Assembly: GCA_022510425.1 (NCBI GenBank)
Contig: JAFLTO010000004.1
Span: forward strand, 1 to 64,000
Source of the DNA: Muribaculaceae bacterium
Lineage (GTDB): Bacteria > Bacteroidota > Bacteroidia > Bacteroidales > Muribaculaceae
Reading direction: 5' to 3'
Length of the DNA stretch: 64,000 nucleotides
Positions within the stretch are counted from its first letter, which is position 1. The number at the start of each line of letters is the position of its first letter. Below the pieces are notes generated by a model that made no database searches, had not been told where the DNA came from, and saw only the letters and a list, made by a program, of their open reading frames with translations. Shown one piece after another: positions 14,614-23,312 of the stretch. Position numbers and translations under genes: made by a program.

Positions 14614-16038
14614 TTACTTACCGGTGTGATTGAAACGATTCTTTTTTAGAGGAATGTTTTTCTCCATTGCTATACGAGTGGTGGTTGGATATTCCAAAGC
14701 GTTAAGTTCTTCAACAGCGCTCTTGATATCGTTGATCAACTGATCGCACATATCCCTGCTGAAACCTTGCTTGCAGAGCACACGCATCACAACTTCATCC
14801 TGAATATCGATAGGCATTGCATAAGCAGGAACCATCCATCCCTTCATCTGAAGTTTATCCTGGAGATCATAGAGAGTCCATTTGGCTGTGGCCTGTACTT
14901 CAGGTTTCATATACCAAACTACGATCGGGTTAGGAACCTCTTCTGAATAGTTTTGGAATTCAGGCATCTTGCCAAGTTGGTCATGCAGATAGAGTGCAAC
15001 CTGTAGAGAATTGTACTGCACTTGTTTGTAACCTTCGAATCCCAGACGTATGAACTGATAGTATTGACCCAGGATTTGAGCTGCGGGACGAGAATAGTTC
15101 AAACCAACCTGAGTTACTTCAGCACCAAGATAATCCACAGTAAATGCCATATCACCGGGCAGATACTTCTTGTCTTTCCAAACAACCCAACCGAGACCGG
15201 GATAAACAAGACCGAACTTGTGGCCTGATGTACTGATGGAGAGAACCCATTTCAAACGGAAGTCCCATTTCTTTTCAGGGAACAAGAAAGGAAGGATATA
15301 GCCGCCTGTGGCAGCATCAACGTGAATACAAACTTCATTACCGGTGGCAGCATTGTATTTTTCGAGAGCTGCGTCGAGAGCTTCAACGTCATCGTTAAGA
15401 CCTGTCCAGGTTACACCTTGGATTGCCACCACGCAAATAGTGTTTTCATCACACATCTTGATGGCTTGATCTATATCAAGAGTTATATGATCCTTAGTGA
15501 GAGGAACCTGTCTCATTTCTATATTCCAAAGGGAAGCGAATTTTTCCCATACCACCTGATAACCGGCTGAAATAACAAAATTAGGTTTGTCATAAGGTTT
15601 ACCGGCTTTCTTTCTACGCTCTATCCAGCGTTTCCATGCTGCGATTCCTCCTAACATACAAGCTTCTGAAGAACCGATAGCCAATGCTCCTGCTTTCCAG
15701 AAGTTGGTTTCCGGAGTATTCCAGAGATTAGCTACGATGTTGATACATTTCTGGCACATCACGGCAACACGCGGATACTCAGTTTCGTCGATATAATTAA
15801 CGTTGATGGCTTCATTCATCAACTTAGTTGCATATTCGTCCATATAAGTGGTAACGAAAGTAGCCAAATTAAGACGTGGCTGAGTCTGAGCAAAAGTCTC
15901 GTCCTTTACCATCTGGTAAGCCACTGTTGGGATTGTGGGACCATCAGGAATTTTCTGATCCGGAGCCGGATTTAACATTGCATTTGTTGCAAAAGCATCA
16001 CTTTTTGCGTCGCCTTGACGATAATTGGGGTCAATCAT
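14614..16038 (-). CDS. gadB: Glutamate decarboxylase GadB
   Basis: A 474-aa PLP-dependent decarboxylase converting glutamate to GABA and CO2 with consumption of a proton. The PLP lysine is K274 in STSGHKFGL; D241 in HVDAATGG contacts the pyridine nitrogen. The length is close to E. coli GadB (466 aa). The C-terminus NRFNHTGK keeps an HT pair near the end, similar to the E. coli tail whose histidine closes the active site at neutral pH, so pH gating is plausible. It lies 60 bp after the EamA gene and is followed by a terminator hairpin. Confidence 0.96.
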   Translation of the reverse strand: MIDPNYRQGDAKSDAFATNAMLNPAPDQKIPDGPTIPTVAYQMVKDETFAQTQPRLNLATFVTTYMDEYATKLMNEAINVNYIDETEYPRVAVMCQKCINIVANLWNTPETNFWKAGALAIGSSEACMLGGIAAWKRWIERRKKAGKPYDKPNFVISAGYQVVWEKFASLWNIEMRQVPLTKDHITLDIDQAIKMCDENTICVVAIQGVTWTGLNDDVEALDAALEKYNAATGNEVCIHVDAATGGYILPFLFPEKKWDFRLKWVLSISTSGHKFGLVYPGLGWVVWKDKKYLPGDMAFTVDYLGAEVTQVGLNYSRPAAQILGQYYQFIRLGFEGYKQVQYNSLQVALYLHDQLGKMPEFQNYSEEVPNPIVVWYMKPEVQATAKWTLYDLQDKLQMKGWMVPAYAMPIDIQDEVVMRVLCKQGFSRDMCDQLINDIKSAVEELNALEYPTTTRIAMEKNIPLKKNRFNHTGK

Positions 16039-16098
16039 AATTTTAAGATTTTAATAATTATACATGTTTAATATATAATATTAAAACGTTTTACATAC

Positions 16099-17034
16099 TC
16101 AATGGTTCAAATGATGCTTACGTGGAAACATCTTTCTGACCGACAGTATAGTTTTGTCGATAACTTTATCGTTAATTACAATTACTGTAGCTATAACGAT
16201 GAGACCTCCGCCCACTATCTCAAGCGTTGTGATGGGTTGTTTGAGAAAGAAAACACTGAGCAACACTGCTGAAACAGGTTCCAGTGAGCCCAATATGGCA
16301 GTGGGAGTGGATCCGATCATTTGTATAGCGGCAGTGGTGCAAGCTAAAGAAAGTAAAGTAGGAATGATAGCAAGGGCTGACAGGTTGACCCAATCCAGCC
16401 CTTGATGTGGCCAAGTTATGGGATTTCCCAAAGCTATGTTAACAAAAAAGAGGAGGGAGCCGAAAATCAAGACATAAAAGAGAAGTTTGGTGGTGGGGAT
16501 AGTATTTATTTTTTTTGAAACGTTCACCATTACGATATATAATGCGTAGGTGAGAGCCGAGATCATTACCAACACACATCCATAAGGGCTTAATCTCATT
16601 CCATCTGTTGGTTTCACCAAAAGGAAAAGCCCTGCGAACATAATTAGAAGACAGATATATAAGGAAGGGCCGTTTTTTTCATGAAAAAAGAACATCATAA
16701 TTATAGCCACCATCACAGGATAAACAAATAGAAGAGTGGAAGCAATTCCTGAATTCATGTAATTATAACTTTCGAAGAGAGTGAGAGAGGACAATGCCAT
16801 AAGGATTCCTAATATAGCTACCTGGCCTATAGATCCTTTGTCTAATTTAAAAGAGATATTTCTATACCACATCAATAAAGCCAACAATGGCACTCCCAAC
16901 ACATATCGGAACATTAAAACAGTGTTTGGATTCATTCCCTCTTCATAAAGGGGCACTGCGAAAGCCGGGTTGGTGCCGTAAGCAGCTGCGGCAAGTGCAG
17001 CCAGGAAATAACCTTTGATGCTCTTTAGAGTCAT
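16099..17034 (-). CDS. EamA/DMT family transporter
   Basis: A 311-aa membrane protein with ten predicted helices in two EamA repeats (GTNPAFAVPLYEEGMNPNTVLMFRY; LGSLEPVSAVLLSVFFLKQP). The family exports amino acids and other metabolites. It heads the minus-strand gad run and may export GABA, glutamate or related compounds; this is inference. No exact promoter is seen upstream; an AT inverted repeat (17132-17155) lies in the divergent gap. Confidence 0.85.
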   Translation of the reverse strand: MTLKSIKGYFLAALAAAAYGTNPAFAVPLYEEGMNPNTVLMFRYVLGVPLLALLMWYRNISFKLDKGSIGQVAILGILMALSSLTLFESYNYMNSGIASTLLFVYPVMVAIIMMFFFHEKNGPSLYICLLIMFAGLFLLVKPTDGMRLSPYGCVLVMISALTYALYIVMVNVSKKINTIPTTKLLFYVLIFGSLLFFVNIALGNPITWPHQGLDWVNLSALAIIPTLLSLACTTAAIQMIGSTPTAILGSLEPVSAVLLSVFFLKQPITTLEIVGGGLIVIATVIVINDKVIDKTILSVRKMFPRKHHLNH

Positions 17035-17131
17035 TTGTAGGTGTAGGGTTTAGGATACGGTTTTTAGAGTTAAGGATAAAGTTGAAGAATACATGTTTTA
17101 AGGTTTTATATTTTGGTGGGATTTATTACAA

Positions 17132-17155
17132 ATTTTAATTCTGACAAATTAAAAT
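17132..17155. promoter_or_regulatory. AT-rich inverted repeat in the divergent gad intergenic region
   Basis: ATTTTAATT (17132-17140) and AATTAAAAT (17147-17155) flank the hexamer CTGACA between the eamA-gad run and the divergent MFS gene. It could be a regulator site or an AT hairpin. Apart from this and the promoter at 17216-17249, I see nothing defined in the 251-bp gap. Confidence 0.4.
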
Positions 17156-17215
17156 CTTTAACCCGACTCAAAATTCACCCTCTCCTTCTATCCACTAAAC
17201 ATTATTTTAAATTCA

Positions 17216-17249
17216 TTTGTTTATAAATCATCCAATATTCTTAAATTTG
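17216..17249 (+). promoter_or_regulatory. Promoter for the second MFS gene
   Basis: TTTG (17216-17219) precedes TAAATTTG (17242-17249). The 22-nt spacer is slightly long. The ATG is at 17286. Confidence 0.5.
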
Positions 17250-17285
17250 CTTTTGCAAACATCATTAATAAAACCGCTATAAACA

Positions 17286-19025
17286 ATGAAGTTCATAGAT
17301 TCAGGTGAAGGGAAGGTGCCATTGCTATCTGCTTTGGCTATACTTGCTATCTCCTTAACCGTGAATCTGCCGGGATTGGCTATTTCCCCGGTTTTAGGTA
17401 AACTGAAAGAGGTTTTCCATTCCACACCTCTTGAAGTGCAGCTTCTTAATGTGTTGCCAAATTTATTGACAATACCTTTTATTTTGGGTGCAGGCAAGAT
17501 TTGTACTCCAAAAAATCAATTGACCGTATTGACAATAGGACTATTGATATTCACGGCAACAGGCGTGGCATATTTCTTTGCCAAATCTATGATAATTCTC
17601 ATAGTTTTAAGCTGTATTTTGGGTGTGGGCATAGGTTTGGTGATCCCATTGGCGGCGAGCCTAATTTCACAGAATTTTTCCGGTAAGCCCAGAGGCACTA
17701 TGCTGGGTGTGAAATCCGGATTGTCCAATCTTTCATTGATTATAGCCACGCTGTTTGTGGGATGGGTTGCATCGAAAAACTGGCATTACGCTTTCATAGC
17801 TTATTTTATCCCTGTGATACCCTTGGTTATGGTGCCGTTTATCAAGAACAAGTTCATCAACCAGCAACGTCCGGCTCCAAAAATCCTCTCAAGTTCAGAT
17901 CCGGGTGAATCCCAAAATTTCCATTTCCAGGGGAAAACTGCAAAAGATATGATGTGGTTCGCCCTCATTATATATTTTGTAGTGACCTATGGAGCTCTTG
18001 TGTTTTCCTACTATCTGCCTTTCACCATGGATGCCTATGGAATGAGCACCGGAGAGGTGGGTGTGGCAACATCTATGTTCTATCTTGCGGCTACTTTGGC
18101 CGGATTTGGTCTCTCAAAGGTGATTAAAGCAACCGGTGTATGGACTTTTCAACTGGGATCCATCCTGATTACATTGTCATTATTCGGAGTAGGATTTATA
18201 CATACCTATGCATCATATATAATAGGAGTGTTCCTTTTAGGATTAGGATATGGAGTGATCCAACCCATTCTGTATGACAAGACTTCTTATTTTGCTCCAA
18301 ATGATGCTAAATCAACAGAATATTTTGCATTATTGCTTACAAGCACTTATATAGCACTTTCCACAATCCCGTTTATAGTAGAGTTTTTCGGAACTTTCAT
18401 CAAAGGAAACACTGATCCCTCTTTCCCTTTCATTTTGAATGGAGTGATCATGACCATCATGTCGATAGTGGTGGTGGTGAAGCATAAGAATTTTGTGGTG
18501 CAAGCCGGAGTAATACCTCAGGCTGAGGGATTGTTGAAACAGCCATCTTCTATTTTGGCACCGGGCGACCGCTATGTGAAGAGCGAAATCAAAGGTAGCC
18601 GTGAAAACACTCAGGCCGGAGAAGAAGCAGCGATGGAAGAGGGTCTGGCACCTGTTGGAGTACCCATGAACTTAATGAGTAATCCTGCTCAGTCAGCCGC
18701 TGCTGTAGACTTGGCCAAAGCCTCTGAAAAGGCTCCCGTTGATAAAACCGTCACTTCCGAGGCAACTACAACTCCTCCGTCACCGGCTCCGATTTCTCCT
18801 CATCTAGTATCCGGAAAAGCTGCAGATATAATGAAAGCAGCAGAGGTGTCTCTCTCTCAAGCACAAGACACAGTGGCTGCCATGCGTCACCAACAAGCTC
18901 AAATGCTTAGAGCTGAGGCCGATGTCTTGGATGCCAAAGCCGCGGAACTTCATGAAGAAGCACAAGAGCTTCGGGCAGAGGCAGACACTCTTGAAGGAGA
19001 TACCCAAAACCCTAAAACTAACTAA
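17286..19025 (+). CDS. MFS transporter of the gad island with a long helical C-terminal tail
   Basis: A 579-aa major facilitator, paralogous to the MFS protein at 10440-11804: both carry NLPGLA, GKLKE, LEVQLL and LPN blocks in the first 60 residues. The membrane part ends near residue 400. A tail of about 170 residues follows, first P/S/A/E-rich and then strongly helical with Ala/Glu repeats (AQMLRAEADVLDAKAAELHE), likely a coiled coil in the cytoplasm. The gene is transcribed away from the gad operon and sits 20 bp before a porin gene, so inner- and outer-membrane steps may be paired. The substrate is unknown. Confidence 0.82.
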   Translation: MKFIDSGEGKVPLLSALAILAISLTVNLPGLAISPVLGKLKEVFHSTPLEVQLLNVLPNLLTIPFILGAGKICTPKNQLTVLTIGLLIFTATGVAYFFAKSMIILIVLSCILGVGIGLVIPLAASLISQNFSGKPRGTMLGVKSGLSNLSLIIATLFVGWVASKNWHYAFIAYFIPVIPLVMVPFIKNKFINQQRPAPKILSSSDPGESQNFHFQGKTAKDMMWFALIIYFVVTYGALVFSYYLPFTMDAYGMSTGEVGVATSMFYLAATLAGFGLSKVIKATGVWTFQLGSILITLSLFGVGFIHTYASYIIGVFLLGLGYGVIQPILYDKTSYFAPNDAKSTEYFALLLTSTYIALSTIPFIVEFFGTFIKGNTDPSFPFILNGVIMTIMSIVVVVKHKNFVVQAGVIPQAEGLLKQPSSILAPGDRYVKSEIKGSRENTQAGEEAAMEEGLAPVGVPMNLMSNPAQSAAAVDLAKASEKAPVDKTVTSEATTTPPSPAPISPHLVSGKAADIMKAAEVSLSQAQDTVAAMRHQQAQMLRAEADVLDAKAAELHEEAQELRAEADTLEGDTQNPKTN

Positions 19026-19045
19026 ACTCTAAACATATACAGCCT

Positions 19046-20338
19046 ATGAAAAAATTTTTACTCCTAACTTTCGCAGGCATGCTGAGTGTTTCAGCGTTTG
19101 CACAGGAAACAACTAAATTCATCACCACAATAGACTCCCTCAATGTCTATAATATAATGGTGGAAAATGCTCCACAGAATCCAAGTATCAAGGATGTTCC
19201 CCGTTTCACACTTGTAGGGAAGGACAGTAAGTTCTATTTGGGTATGGGAGCCAATGTAAAGATGGTCGGTGACTTTGATTGGGGTTCACCGATTACCAAT
19301 CCGAATATTTTTGCCCCTAAAGATATACCAATGAAGCCGGAAGAAGGTAACAGGGGACAGACCCTTTTCTCGGTGGGACAAAGTAATATTTATTGGAATT
19401 TTGTGGCTCTTCCGGGCAGTAAAAATCAAGTCGGTCTCTTTTTCGATGTGATTTTCTTAGGAAATAGCAGCACACCGGTGATTCAGATACATTATTTATA
19501 TATGAAGTATCGTGGATTCACTGCAGGGTATGTTGTGTCTACCTTCACCGACTTAAAGGCTGAGCCTTATTCAATCGATTTCGGGGGACCGAATGCCATG
19601 ACCTTGGTACGCCATCCCAATATTTACTATACACAGAAATTCGGCAAACGGAAAGAATGGACAGCCCAGTTGGGTCTCGACATGCCGGATATGGCCTCTT
19701 TCGAAAGTTATTATCAGACCAAGAAAGTGAATCAAAGAATGCCAGACATACCTTTATTCTTGCAGCGTTCATGGTGTCAAGATAAAGGCTGGCTTCGTTT
19801 CTCAGCAATATTCCGTGATTTGCAATACATGCGGTCTAACGGTAAGAATGAAGGGGTTTTTGGCTGGGGTGTAAAACTTAGCGGTAAGACGCCGATAGTT
19901 GGAGGACTGTCTGCTTGCTGGGAAGCTGTCTACGGAAAAGGTATTTCAAGTTATATACAGGATATGAGTGGTGAGGGAGAAGATCTTTTACCTGTTTATA
20001 ATGAAAAGATGGACAAACAAGAGGCAGTGAAAGTATGGGGAGCTTATGGCTCACTTCAATACAATTTCGGAAAATGCGCTTTCTGGAATATCACATACTC
20101 CCAGGTGAGGGCTTATGGTAAAAATTGGAAAGTTCCTGCCGGTTCAGATCCAAATCCCGACTTTAATCATATCGGTTCCTTATATAAATACGGACAATAC
20201 ATTACATCCAATTTGATCTTTAATGTAAGTAGTTTCGCACAGTTGGGAGTTGAATATCTCTGGGGCAGAAGAATGAATTATAGCGGAGAGCAGGCCCACG
20301 ATAATAGACTGATGTTGATGCTGAACGTTTCAATTTAA
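19046..20338 (+). CDS. Porin-like outer-membrane protein (DcaP-like) of the gad island
   Basis: A 430-aa protein with signal peptide MKKFLLLTFAGMLSVSAFAQ. The mature part is a long series of beta strands (KFYLGMGANVKMVGDFDWG, YLYMKYRGFTAGYVVSTFTD, GVEYLWGRRM) ending in LMLMLNVSI. Segments such as GFTAGYVVSTFTDLKAEPYSIDFGGPN resemble DcaP-like porins; the family call is tentative. Bacteroides gad loci are also known to carry a porin gene. It is encoded 20 bp after the second MFS gene. Confidence 0.75.
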   Translation: MKKFLLLTFAGMLSVSAFAQETTKFITTIDSLNVYNIMVENAPQNPSIKDVPRFTLVGKDSKFYLGMGANVKMVGDFDWGSPITNPNIFAPKDIPMKPEEGNRGQTLFSVGQSNIYWNFVALPGSKNQVGLFFDVIFLGNSSTPVIQIHYLYMKYRGFTAGYVVSTFTDLKAEPYSIDFGGPNAMTLVRHPNIYYTQKFGKRKEWTAQLGLDMPDMASFESYYQTKKVNQRMPDIPLFLQRSWCQDKGWLRFSAIFRDLQYMRSNGKNEGVFGWGVKLSGKTPIVGGLSACWEAVYGKGISSYIQDMSGEGEDLLPVYNEKMDKQEAVKVWGAYGSLQYNFGKCAFWNITYSQVRAYGKNWKVPAGSDPNPDFNHIGSLYKYGQYITSNLIFNVSSFAQLGVEYLWGRRMNYSGEQAHDNRLMLMLNVSI

Positions 20339-20355
20339 AAAAAATCTTAAAATTA

Positions 20356-20387
20356 TTTGCATATACTATTAAAGATTTATAAATTTG
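20356..20387 (+). promoter_or_regulatory. Canonical promoter of the lipoprotein-ompA operon
   Basis: TTTG (20356-20359), 20 nt, TAAATTTG (20380-20387): an exact consensus match. The expected start is near 20394. Confidence 0.85.
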
Positions 20388-20393
20388 TGCTCG

Positions 20394-20568
20394 TATTTAA
20401 TGGTATAATTCACTAACTAAACGTTGAATACAAAGCTTTTTGTCAGATATTCAAGCGATTACGCACTTGCCTCCCGGACTCAATGAAAGGGAGGATTTTG
20501 GCTTGCAAAGGCCTTAAGAGAGACAATCAAATAAACAATAATATCAACTAATTCTAAACACAAAAGGA
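20394..20568 (+). promoter_or_regulatory. Long structured 5' leader of the lipoprotein-ompA operon
   Basis: About 175 nt between the predicted start and the ATG. Two adjacent hairpins are visible: CAAGCG (20452-20457) with CG..CTTG (20462-20469, 2-nt bulge), and CCTCCC (20470-20475) with GGGAGG (20489-20494). No U-run follows, so these are not simple terminators. They may stabilise the mRNA or control translation. I cannot assign a known riboswitch family. Confidence 0.5.
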
Positions 20569-23271
20569 ATGAATAGAAAATTACTCAACGGCTTGCTGGT
20601 GCTTGCGGTAGCCACCGGTGGAGTCGGAACATTCACCTCTTGTAAGGATGAAAATTTTGCGGACAATGTCCGTTTAAATCAGGAAGCCTTGCAAGCGCAG
20701 ATCGATGCGATCAGAGCTCTTGATGACAAAGAGTTCTATAACAACCTTTACCAGGCTTTTAATTCATGGCTAAACGGTGGAACTCCGGGAGAACCGGGCA
20801 CACCGGGCGGTCCGGGCGCACCCGGTCAAGATGGTAAGGATGCAGTTGTTTTGACACTTACTCCTCCGATCATCAGCTTGCAATACAATGCAGATGGCAA
20901 TTTAGTTGGCTCTTACGCTGACTACACTGCAACTGCACGCGTGTATAAGGGCAGCGCCAACGATAGCCAAGCATGGACATTCTCTGCTAAAACAACAGAT
21001 ACAGACCATGTAACTGTGAAAGTGGCTGCTGATGGTGTTATTACTGTTGAATCAATGGCTGATGGTTACAACTATGGCACAGTTACTATTGAGGCAACTG
21101 AAAAAGACGGTAGCACTGTTTTAGACAACGTATTGATCGTTCAAAAGAACATACCGGGTCAATCAGGTGGTTCAGGCGACAGCGATTTCTTGAACGCTTG
21201 GTTGAACGCAGCTAACCAATGGACTTCTGGCACTGGTGAGTATGCTGACGGTTGGGTTAACCCATACAACTGGGGTTACGAAGACTTCGTTAAGGCCGGT
21301 GTTTCCATGTATGAAATTTATGATGGCATAAATTCATATAAAGAAGGTGACACTTTGAGCGAAGCTATGCAGTCTTATATCAATGGTTTGTATCAAATCC
21401 TTATTGACAATATCTTCCCGGAACAAGATTGGTTCAAACAGATTTATACAAATGCTGCTAACCTCGAAAATCTTCTCCAAAGAGCAACTTCAGTAAGTGT
21501 TAACCACGTATACAACCCTGTATTCGGTACAATCAACCTCCCTGTAGGTATCAACACAACAGTTCTTGCTACTTATATGTACAAGTCTGTTAAGGGCGCT
21601 TATGCATTCCCTGCTGAAGCATGGATGAATATCGCAGAAGCATCTGCTTACAATCCTTCTTTGGATGACACTGCAAACTTTATCCAAACTTTGTATGACC
21701 TCACAGGATTCAATTCAGATGGTCAGAATATCAATCAATTAGGTAGCAATTATATGCTCCCGGGTCTTGATGTAGTTGACTTCTCTGCTCCGAATGAATT
21801 CGGTAACATGGGTGGTGCTGTTGTAGCTATCAACCCGTCAAGCAATGATTTCACTAAAGAAGGTTACACAGTTGAACTTGTTAACTCTAAGGGTGAAGCC
21901 GTTCTCAGCAGTGCTGACGAAGATGAGTGTGGTACTCCGGGTGTAGAACTCGAAAACAATTTCGATGATCTTATCTATTTCGGTGGCAGCCGTGCAGACA
22001 ATGCAGGTGTATACGCACTTAATGTTAATGCTAACACTCATAACTGGTATCCTCTTGGTTTCGACCTCGATAGCTCAAAGAGCAGTCTTAAGAGTGCTTT
22101 GAAACAAGCAATCGACAGCAAGAAACTTTCTGATATCGCTCACCTTGGTGAAATCTTGTTCAGAGCTGTTAACAACGAACTTCCTGCTTATGCAGTAAGA
22201 GTTTCTTGGGATGAAAAAGATGCAGAAGGCAACGTAACAACAAACTCTGTATATTCAGACTTCGATCTCGCAGCAGTTGTTGCTCACCCGCTTTCTTACG
22301 ACAATGCTACTAATGTTGCCGGTTATATCCCTAACAAGAGAATACCTGTAATTCACAGCACATTGACTGAAATTCTTGACAAGATCAAAAATAAGATCGA
22401 CATCAAGTTTAATCTTACTGATCCTTCTTTCAGCCCTGTAGAAATCCAAATGCAGGTATATGTTAAGAATGGTAACGTATATCCTATCAAAGAAGGTAGC
22501 ACTGCTGAAAATCCTATCTACTACTATGATGAAAATGGCGACCCAATTTATTGGAACTACAGTGACAGTGGTATTGATTTAGGTAGTGTAACAGACTCAC
22601 AGTTGCAAGAACTTGTAAATGCTATCTTGGCAGCAGGCAGCTATGAACTTGAAGATTCAATCAACCAAAACGTAATGAATCAAATCAAGAACGCTATCGC
22701 TGACATCAACACTCAGATCCAAGAACAAATTGCAGCCAATGTAGGTGACTTCGAACACTATCTTGATGAACTCAAGAAAAGCAACAAGCTTACTTACGGA
22801 CAAAAACTTCTTGATATCTATAACAAGCTTGCTAACAAAGCCAACGACTTCCTTGACAATCCTGCACAATACTTCCAGGTTATGATGGCTTACAGCACAG
22901 GTGACGGTGCACATCACATGTCAACCGACCCATATATGCCTGTAAGAGTATATAAGAATCAAGGTGATGCAGTGGCTCTCTACGCTACTTCTTATACAGC
23001 TGATTTGCTCGTGCCTTCATTCAAGAAGTATGTAGCTATTACAGGTGTTGTAAACCCTGTTAACAAAGAAGTAGAGATGAACGCACCTCAACTCATAGAA
23101 TTGAACAAAGCTGCCAACCTTAACCAGGTATTCGATGGTAAACAACAAAAGGTTGTTGTTAAATATTCAGAACTTCCTGAAGGTACTTACAGACTTACTT
23201 ACATTTCTGTAGACTACCGTGGTATCAGCACAATGCAGAATTATTTCTTGAAAGTGCTTGCTTCAAAATAA
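20569..23271 (+). CDS. Large surface-type lipoprotein with a collagen-like segment
   Basis: A 900-aa protein I do not recognise as a named family. The signal peptide ends in lipobox TFTSC (C25). The next residues K-D-E match the export signal that sends Bacteroidetes lipoproteins to the cell surface. A short coiled region (QEALQAQIDAIRALDDKEF) precedes seven collagen-like Gly-X-Y triplets (GTPGEPGTPGGPGAP and on). An Ig/BIG2-like domain follows (about 90-205), then a long region of mixed structure with several acidic stretches. The N-terminal pattern resembles proteins annotated with a PL29-type N-terminal domain. Codon use is strongly biased (AAC, GGT, CTT, GCT), as in highly expressed genes. 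It is co-transcribed with the OmpA porin 41 bp downstream. Confidence 0.75.
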   Translation: MNRKLLNGLLVLAVATGGVGTFTSCKDENFADNVRLNQEALQAQIDAIRALDDKEFYNNLYQAFNSWLNGGTPGEPGTPGGPGAPGQDGKDAVVLTLTPPIISLQYNADGNLVGSYADYTATARVYKGSANDSQAWTFSAKTTDTDHVTVKVAADGVITVESMADGYNYGTVTIEATEKDGSTVLDNVLIVQKNIPGQSGGSGDSDFLNAWLNAANQWTSGTGEYADGWVNPYNWGYEDFVKAGVSMYEIYDGINSYKEGDTLSEAMQSYINGLYQILIDNIFPEQDWFKQIYTNAANLENLLQRATSVSVNHVYNPVFGTINLPVGINTTVLATYMYKSVKGAYAFPAEAWMNIAEASAYNPSLDDTANFIQTLYDLTGFNSDGQNINQLGSNYMLPGLDVVDFSAPNEFGNMGGAVVAINPSSNDFTKEGYTVELVNSKGEAVLSSADEDECGTPGVELENNFDDLIYFGGSRADNAGVYALNVNANTHNWYPLGFDLDSSKSSLKSALKQAIDSKKLSDIAHLGEILFRAVNNELPAYAVRVSWDEKDAEGNVTTNSVYSDFDLAAVVAHPLSYDNATNVAGYIPNKRIPVIHSTLTEILDKIKNKIDIKFNLTDPSFSPVEIQMQVYVKNGNVYPIKEGSTAENPIYYYDENGDPIYWNYSDSGIDLGSVTDSQLQELVNAILAAGSYELEDSINQNVMNQIKNAIADINTQIQEQIAANVGDFEHYLDELKKSNKLTYGQKLLDIYNKLANKANDFLDNPAQYFQVMMAYSTGDGAHHMSTDPYMPVRVYKNQGDAVALYATSYTADLLVPSFKKYVAITGVVNPVNKEVEMNAPQLIELNKAANLNQVFDGKQQKVVVKYSELPEGTYRLTYISVDYRGISTMQNYFLKVLASK

Positions 23272-23312
23272 TTCAGAGAGTAGTAACTATTAACAGTAAA
23301 AAGATTTAAGAA

